Assembly (NCBI RefSeq): GCF_041679265.1
Contig: NZ_JBGFSM010000008.1
Location: 124,001-188,000 of the forward strand
From: Autumnicola sp041679265
GTDB taxonomy: Bacteria; Bacteroidota; Bacteroidia; Flavobacteriales; Flavobacteriaceae
DNA length: 64,000 nucleotides
Direction of reading: 5' to 3'
Shown here: positions 61,938 through 64,000 of the stretch, piece by piece
Numbering within the stretch: position 1 is the stretch's first letter
How the letters are laid out: each line of letters begins with the position of its first letter
The notes under the pieces: generated by a model
Databases searched by the model: none
Told to the model about the DNA's origin: nothing
The model's input: the letters and a program-made list of their open reading frames with translations, nothing else
Position numbers and translations under genes: made by a program

Positions 61938-62435
61938 ATGAAAAAAGCAATTTTACTTTTGGTGTTTATCCTGTTTGGAATTAATTCTTCCTTTAGCCAG
62001 GAAGGAGATTTTATTTTAGGAGTCAACGTTGGGCTTCCTGTTGGAGATGTAAAAGACATTTCCAACTTTGATGTTGGAGCAGATATAGGTTACCTTTTTG
62101 GGCTGGCCGATATTGTAAAAGTGGGACCCACAGCGGGATACATGCATTTCTTCGGAGCAGACGGAAACGATGGAGATGTGGAATGGGAAGTTGATGACTT
62201 CCAGTTTATACCTGTTGGCGCTGCCGGCCGTGTAGATCTTGCCTTTTTGGAAGTAGGACTGGATCTAGGCTATGCCATAGGCGTAAACGATGGAAATGAC
62301 GGCGGTTTCTTCTTTAGGCCGAAAGCCGGTTTTTCCCTGGGTGTTCTCAATATTATAGCCTCATATACCAACATTAACATTGAAGAAAATTTTAATGTCT
62401 CAACTTTGAATATTGGTCTTGAGTTTGGACTATAA
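61938..62435 (+). CDS. Outer-membrane beta-barrel protein 2
   Basis: A 165-residue protein with a signal peptide (cleaved after SFSQ, about residue 21) and amphipathic strands such as ILGVNVGLPVGDV, ADIGYLFGL, GPTAGYMHFFG, GAAGRVDLAFL and a terminal TLNIGLEFGL. It is shorter than its neighbours and rich in Asp and Gly in the loops. It is likely an eight-stranded small porin-like protein; no ligand is evident. Confidence 0.87.
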   Translation: MKKAILLLVFILFGINSSFSQEGDFILGVNVGLPVGDVKDISNFDVGADIGYLFGLADIVKVGPTAGYMHFFGADGNDGDVEWEVDDFQFIPVGAAGRVDLAFLEVGLDLGYAIGVNDGNDGGFFFRPKAGFSLGVLNIIASYTNINIEENFNVSTLNIGLEFGL

Positions 62436-62487
62436 TTAAAAGGTTTTAGGATTTGAATGCGGGGAGATCCGCTTTATTTCAGTAACG

Positions 62488-62513
62488 AAAAGGGGGGAAT
62501 TTCCCCCTTTTTT
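62488..62513 (+). terminator. Terminator of barrel gene 2
   Basis: AAAAGGGGGGAA pairs with TTCCCCCTTTT, followed by T residues. Confidence 0.85.
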
Positions 62514-62580
62514 ATTTCAGCTTCTTCATCATATTGAAATTTTATTATTTTCGCAGCCTAAACAACCTAATTTTATTAAA

Positions 62581-63129
62581 ATGAAAAATTTAGTTTTGGC
62601 AGCAATGCTGCTTTTTGCAAGTGTAAGTTTTATGCAGGCTCAGGAAGTCAATTTTGGTGTTACAGCTGGTTATACCAATATGACTGGTCGTTCTGGGGAA
62701 TCAAATTCTTCTGTTGAATCATCTTCAAGTGCTTCAGGTTTTTATATCGGCGTTTTAACTGATTTTTCTTTATCTGAAAATTTTCATCTCCAACCGGAAG
62801 TGAATCTTGCAATAGCAGATGATTCCAATTTCTTAATAATACCTGTTTTTGCGCAATATTATATAGGAGATTCTTCATTTTATTTGCAGGCTGGTCCTCA
62901 GGTTACTGCTATTTTAGAAGAAACCAACGGACTTTTAAATACTTTTGGTTTGGATTTGGCTTTTGGTGCCGGCTATCATATTAACGAAAACTTTTTCCTT
63001 CAGGCAAAATACTCCTTTGAGGTTACTAACCGTCTTTCAAATTCTACTCGTGATTTTTATGATAGTGAAGGCTTAGATGTTAACTCAGGATTTGATGCTT
63101 TCACTGTTGGAGTGGGATATAAATTTTAA
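62581..63129 (+). CDS. Outer-membrane beta-barrel protein 3
   Basis: A 182-residue protein with a signal peptide (cleaved after MQAQ, about residue 21) and strands FGVTAGYTNMTG, FYIGVLTDFSL, FHLQPEVNLAI, IPVFAQYYI, FYLQAGPQVTAIL, FFLQAKYSFE and a C-terminal FTVGVGYKF. The Ser-rich loop after strand 1 (GESNSSVESSSSAS) is unusual. The pattern places it in the same PF13568 group as barrel 1; the three genes are probably old duplicates with strongly diverged loops. Confidence 0.88.
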   Translation: MKNLVLAAMLLFASVSFMQAQEVNFGVTAGYTNMTGRSGESNSSVESSSSASGFYIGVLTDFSLSENFHLQPEVNLAIADDSNFLIIPVFAQYYIGDSSFYLQAGPQVTAILEETNGLLNTFGLDLAFGAGYHINENFFLQAKYSFEVTNRLSNSTRDFYDSEGLDVNSGFDAFTVGVGYKF

Positions 63130-63151
63130 ACATTCTTAAAATAAATTCAGA

Positions 63152-63178
63152 AAAGCGGGCAGTTTGTCCGCTTTTTTT
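63152..63178 (+). terminator. Terminator of barrel gene 3
   Basis: AAAGCGGGC (63152-63160) pairs with the GTCCGCTTT segment ending at about 63174, followed by a T-run. Confidence 0.8.
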
Positions 63179-63206
63179 ATGGCTTAAAATTAATATCTTT
63201 ATAACT

Positions 63207-63632
63207 ATGAAAATACTTATTATCAACGGGCCCAATCTCAATTTACTGGGCACCAGGGAACCTGAAATTTACGGAGGCAAAACTTTTGAAGAATATTTTT
63301 CCCATCTTCAGTTTAAATTCAGACAACTTGAACTTTCCTATGTACAAAGCAATGTAGAAGGAGAAATAATAAATGAAATTCATAAGGCCGCTAAAGATTT
63401 TGACGGAATTGTATTGAATGCAGCCGCATATACTCATACTTCTGTTGCCATTGCCGATGCCGTAAAAGCCATAGAAGCCCCGGTGGTTGAAGTTCATATT
63501 TCCAATATTCATGCCCGCGAGGAATTTCGCCATAAATCCTATATCTCTCCTCATGCCAAAGGAGTGATTTTCGGATTCGGGCTAAAGGGTTATGATCTTG
63601 CCGTAAGCAGCTTTATAGAAGAGGAGGCATGA
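63207..63632 (+). CDS. aroQ: Type II 3-dehydroquinate dehydratase
   Basis: A 141-residue shikimate-pathway enzyme converting 3-dehydroquinate to 3-dehydroshikimate. Motifs: INGPNLNLLGTREPEIYG, the catalytic Tyr region just after it, NAAAYTHTSVAIADA, and VEVHISNIHAREEFRHKSYI with the catalytic His. The length is normal for type II. Its TGA overlaps the ATG of the next gene by 4 bases (63629), implying translational coupling. Confidence 0.95.
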   Translation: MKILIINGPNLNLLGTREPEIYGGKTFEEYFSHLQFKFRQLELSYVQSNVEGEIINEIHKAAKDFDGIVLNAAAYTHTSVAIADAVKAIEAPVVEVHISNIHAREEFRHKSYISPHAKGVIFGFGLKGYDLAVSSFIEEEA

Positions 63633-64000
63633 AAAATGCTTATTTAAACTGGAGCAGCGGTAAAGACTCGGCACTGGCCCTTTATAAATTGAATCAGAAC
63701 AAAGAGTTTAAAGTGAAAAAACTCGTCACTACTGTTAATACTGAAGTAGACCGAATTTCCATGCACGGGCTCCGTAAAGAATTATTGTTGCAACAGGCTG
63801 TAAATATAGGTTTGCCACTGCAGGTAATTCCTTTGCACGGTGCAGTTTCTATGAAGGAATATAATGAGGAAATGAGAAATGCCACAGCTGTTCTTAAAGC
63901 TGAAGGTTTTACTCATGCTATTTTTGGGGATATTTTTCTGGAAGACCTTAAGACCTATCGGGATGAACAATTGAAACTTGCAGGAATAGAAGGGGTTTAT
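63629..64000 (+). CDS. Diphthine-ammonia ligase-like ATP pyrophosphatase, 3' truncated
   Basis: The frame from ATG 63629 runs open to the window end (124 codons). It starts MKNAYLNWSSGKDSALALYKL, in which SSGKDS is the PP-loop of adenine-nucleotide alpha hydrolases. HGLRKELLLQQA and FGDIFLEDLKTYRDEQL match the bacterial members of the diphthine-ammonia ligase family. In bacteria there is no diphthamide, so the real substrate is unknown. The ATGA overlap couples it to aroQ. Confidence 0.88.
   Translation, partial: MKNAYLNWSSGKDSALALYKLNQNKEFKVKKLVTTVNTEVDRISMHGLRKELLLQQAVNIGLPLQVIPLHGAVSMKEYNEEMRNATAVLKAEGFTHAIFGDIFLEDLKTYRDEQLKLAGIEGVY

Noticed and set aside
1..64000. tRNA genes, rRNA genes, insertion sequences and CRISPR arrays
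   Set aside because: I looked for T-loop and anticodon-stem patterns, transposase motifs with terminal repeats, and regularly spaced repeats, and saw none.

Overview
The window reads as a chromosomal segment of a Bacteroidota bacterium, most likely a marine Flavobacteriaceae of the Gramella/Salegentibacter/Zunongwangia type. The signs are AT-rich DNA, TAnnTTTG-type -7 promoter boxes with little Shine-Dalgarno signal, N-terminal lipoproteins with an SC/GC lipobox, PorT-type outer-membrane barrels, a class II ribonucleotide reductase, and a xerD/aroQ neighbourhood that I recall as usual in this phylum. The genus is an inference. I see no tRNA, rRNA, insertion sequence, prophage or CRISPR array. 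The two edges cut a DUF885 peptidase (left) and a diphthine-ammonia ligase-like protein (right).

0-9.2 kb is a galactose/sugar locus. A galM-like gene and an SSS-family Na+/sugar symporter lie on the plus strand. galK-galT-lacI lie on the minus strand, divergent from a NUDIX-fold transcription factor. A palindrome upstream of the symporter recurs, degenerate, in the galK/NUDIX intergenic region, where it adjoins the galK -7 box; this is a good candidate operator for one local regulon. 9.2-21.3 kb carries an exported TIM-barrel protein, an esterase lipoprotein, nrdJ, then pgmB, pfkA-gap, a BadF-type kinase and yifB/comM.

21.3-26.1 kb is a tight operon: DUF2891 lipoprotein, an NRAMP-fold transporter lacking the usual metal ligands, and pxpABC (5-oxoprolinase). 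26.3-28.9 kb is a signalling unit (small unknown protein, 7-TM protein, histidine kinase, NarL-type regulator). 29-42.7 kb is mixed: a GNAT-nitrilase fusion, a beta-hydroxyacid dehydrogenase, an APC permease, two hydrolases, a two-TM channel with an odd filter, ybbA-ybbP divergent from a tesA-like lipoprotein, ThuA and a double-Usp protein.

42.8-52.8 kb is the most interesting region. A HTH regulator with a degenerate S24-like domain is divergent from a tightly spaced row of YbjN-like protein, PspA/IM30, an OB-fold membrane protein with an alternating-Asp segment, a long flotillin, and a 1621-residue propeller/coiled-coil/AAA+ ATPase. Together they look like an envelope-stress or membrane-repair machine, with the giant ATPase as its least understood part. 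KatE follows.

55-64 kb holds an orphan PAS histidine kinase whose start looks frameshifted, an unknown lipoprotein plus small helical protein pair, a DnaQ/GIY-YIG nuclease with a promoter that predicts a nearly leaderless mRNA, xerD, three small outer-membrane barrel genes, aroQ and the truncated ligase gene.
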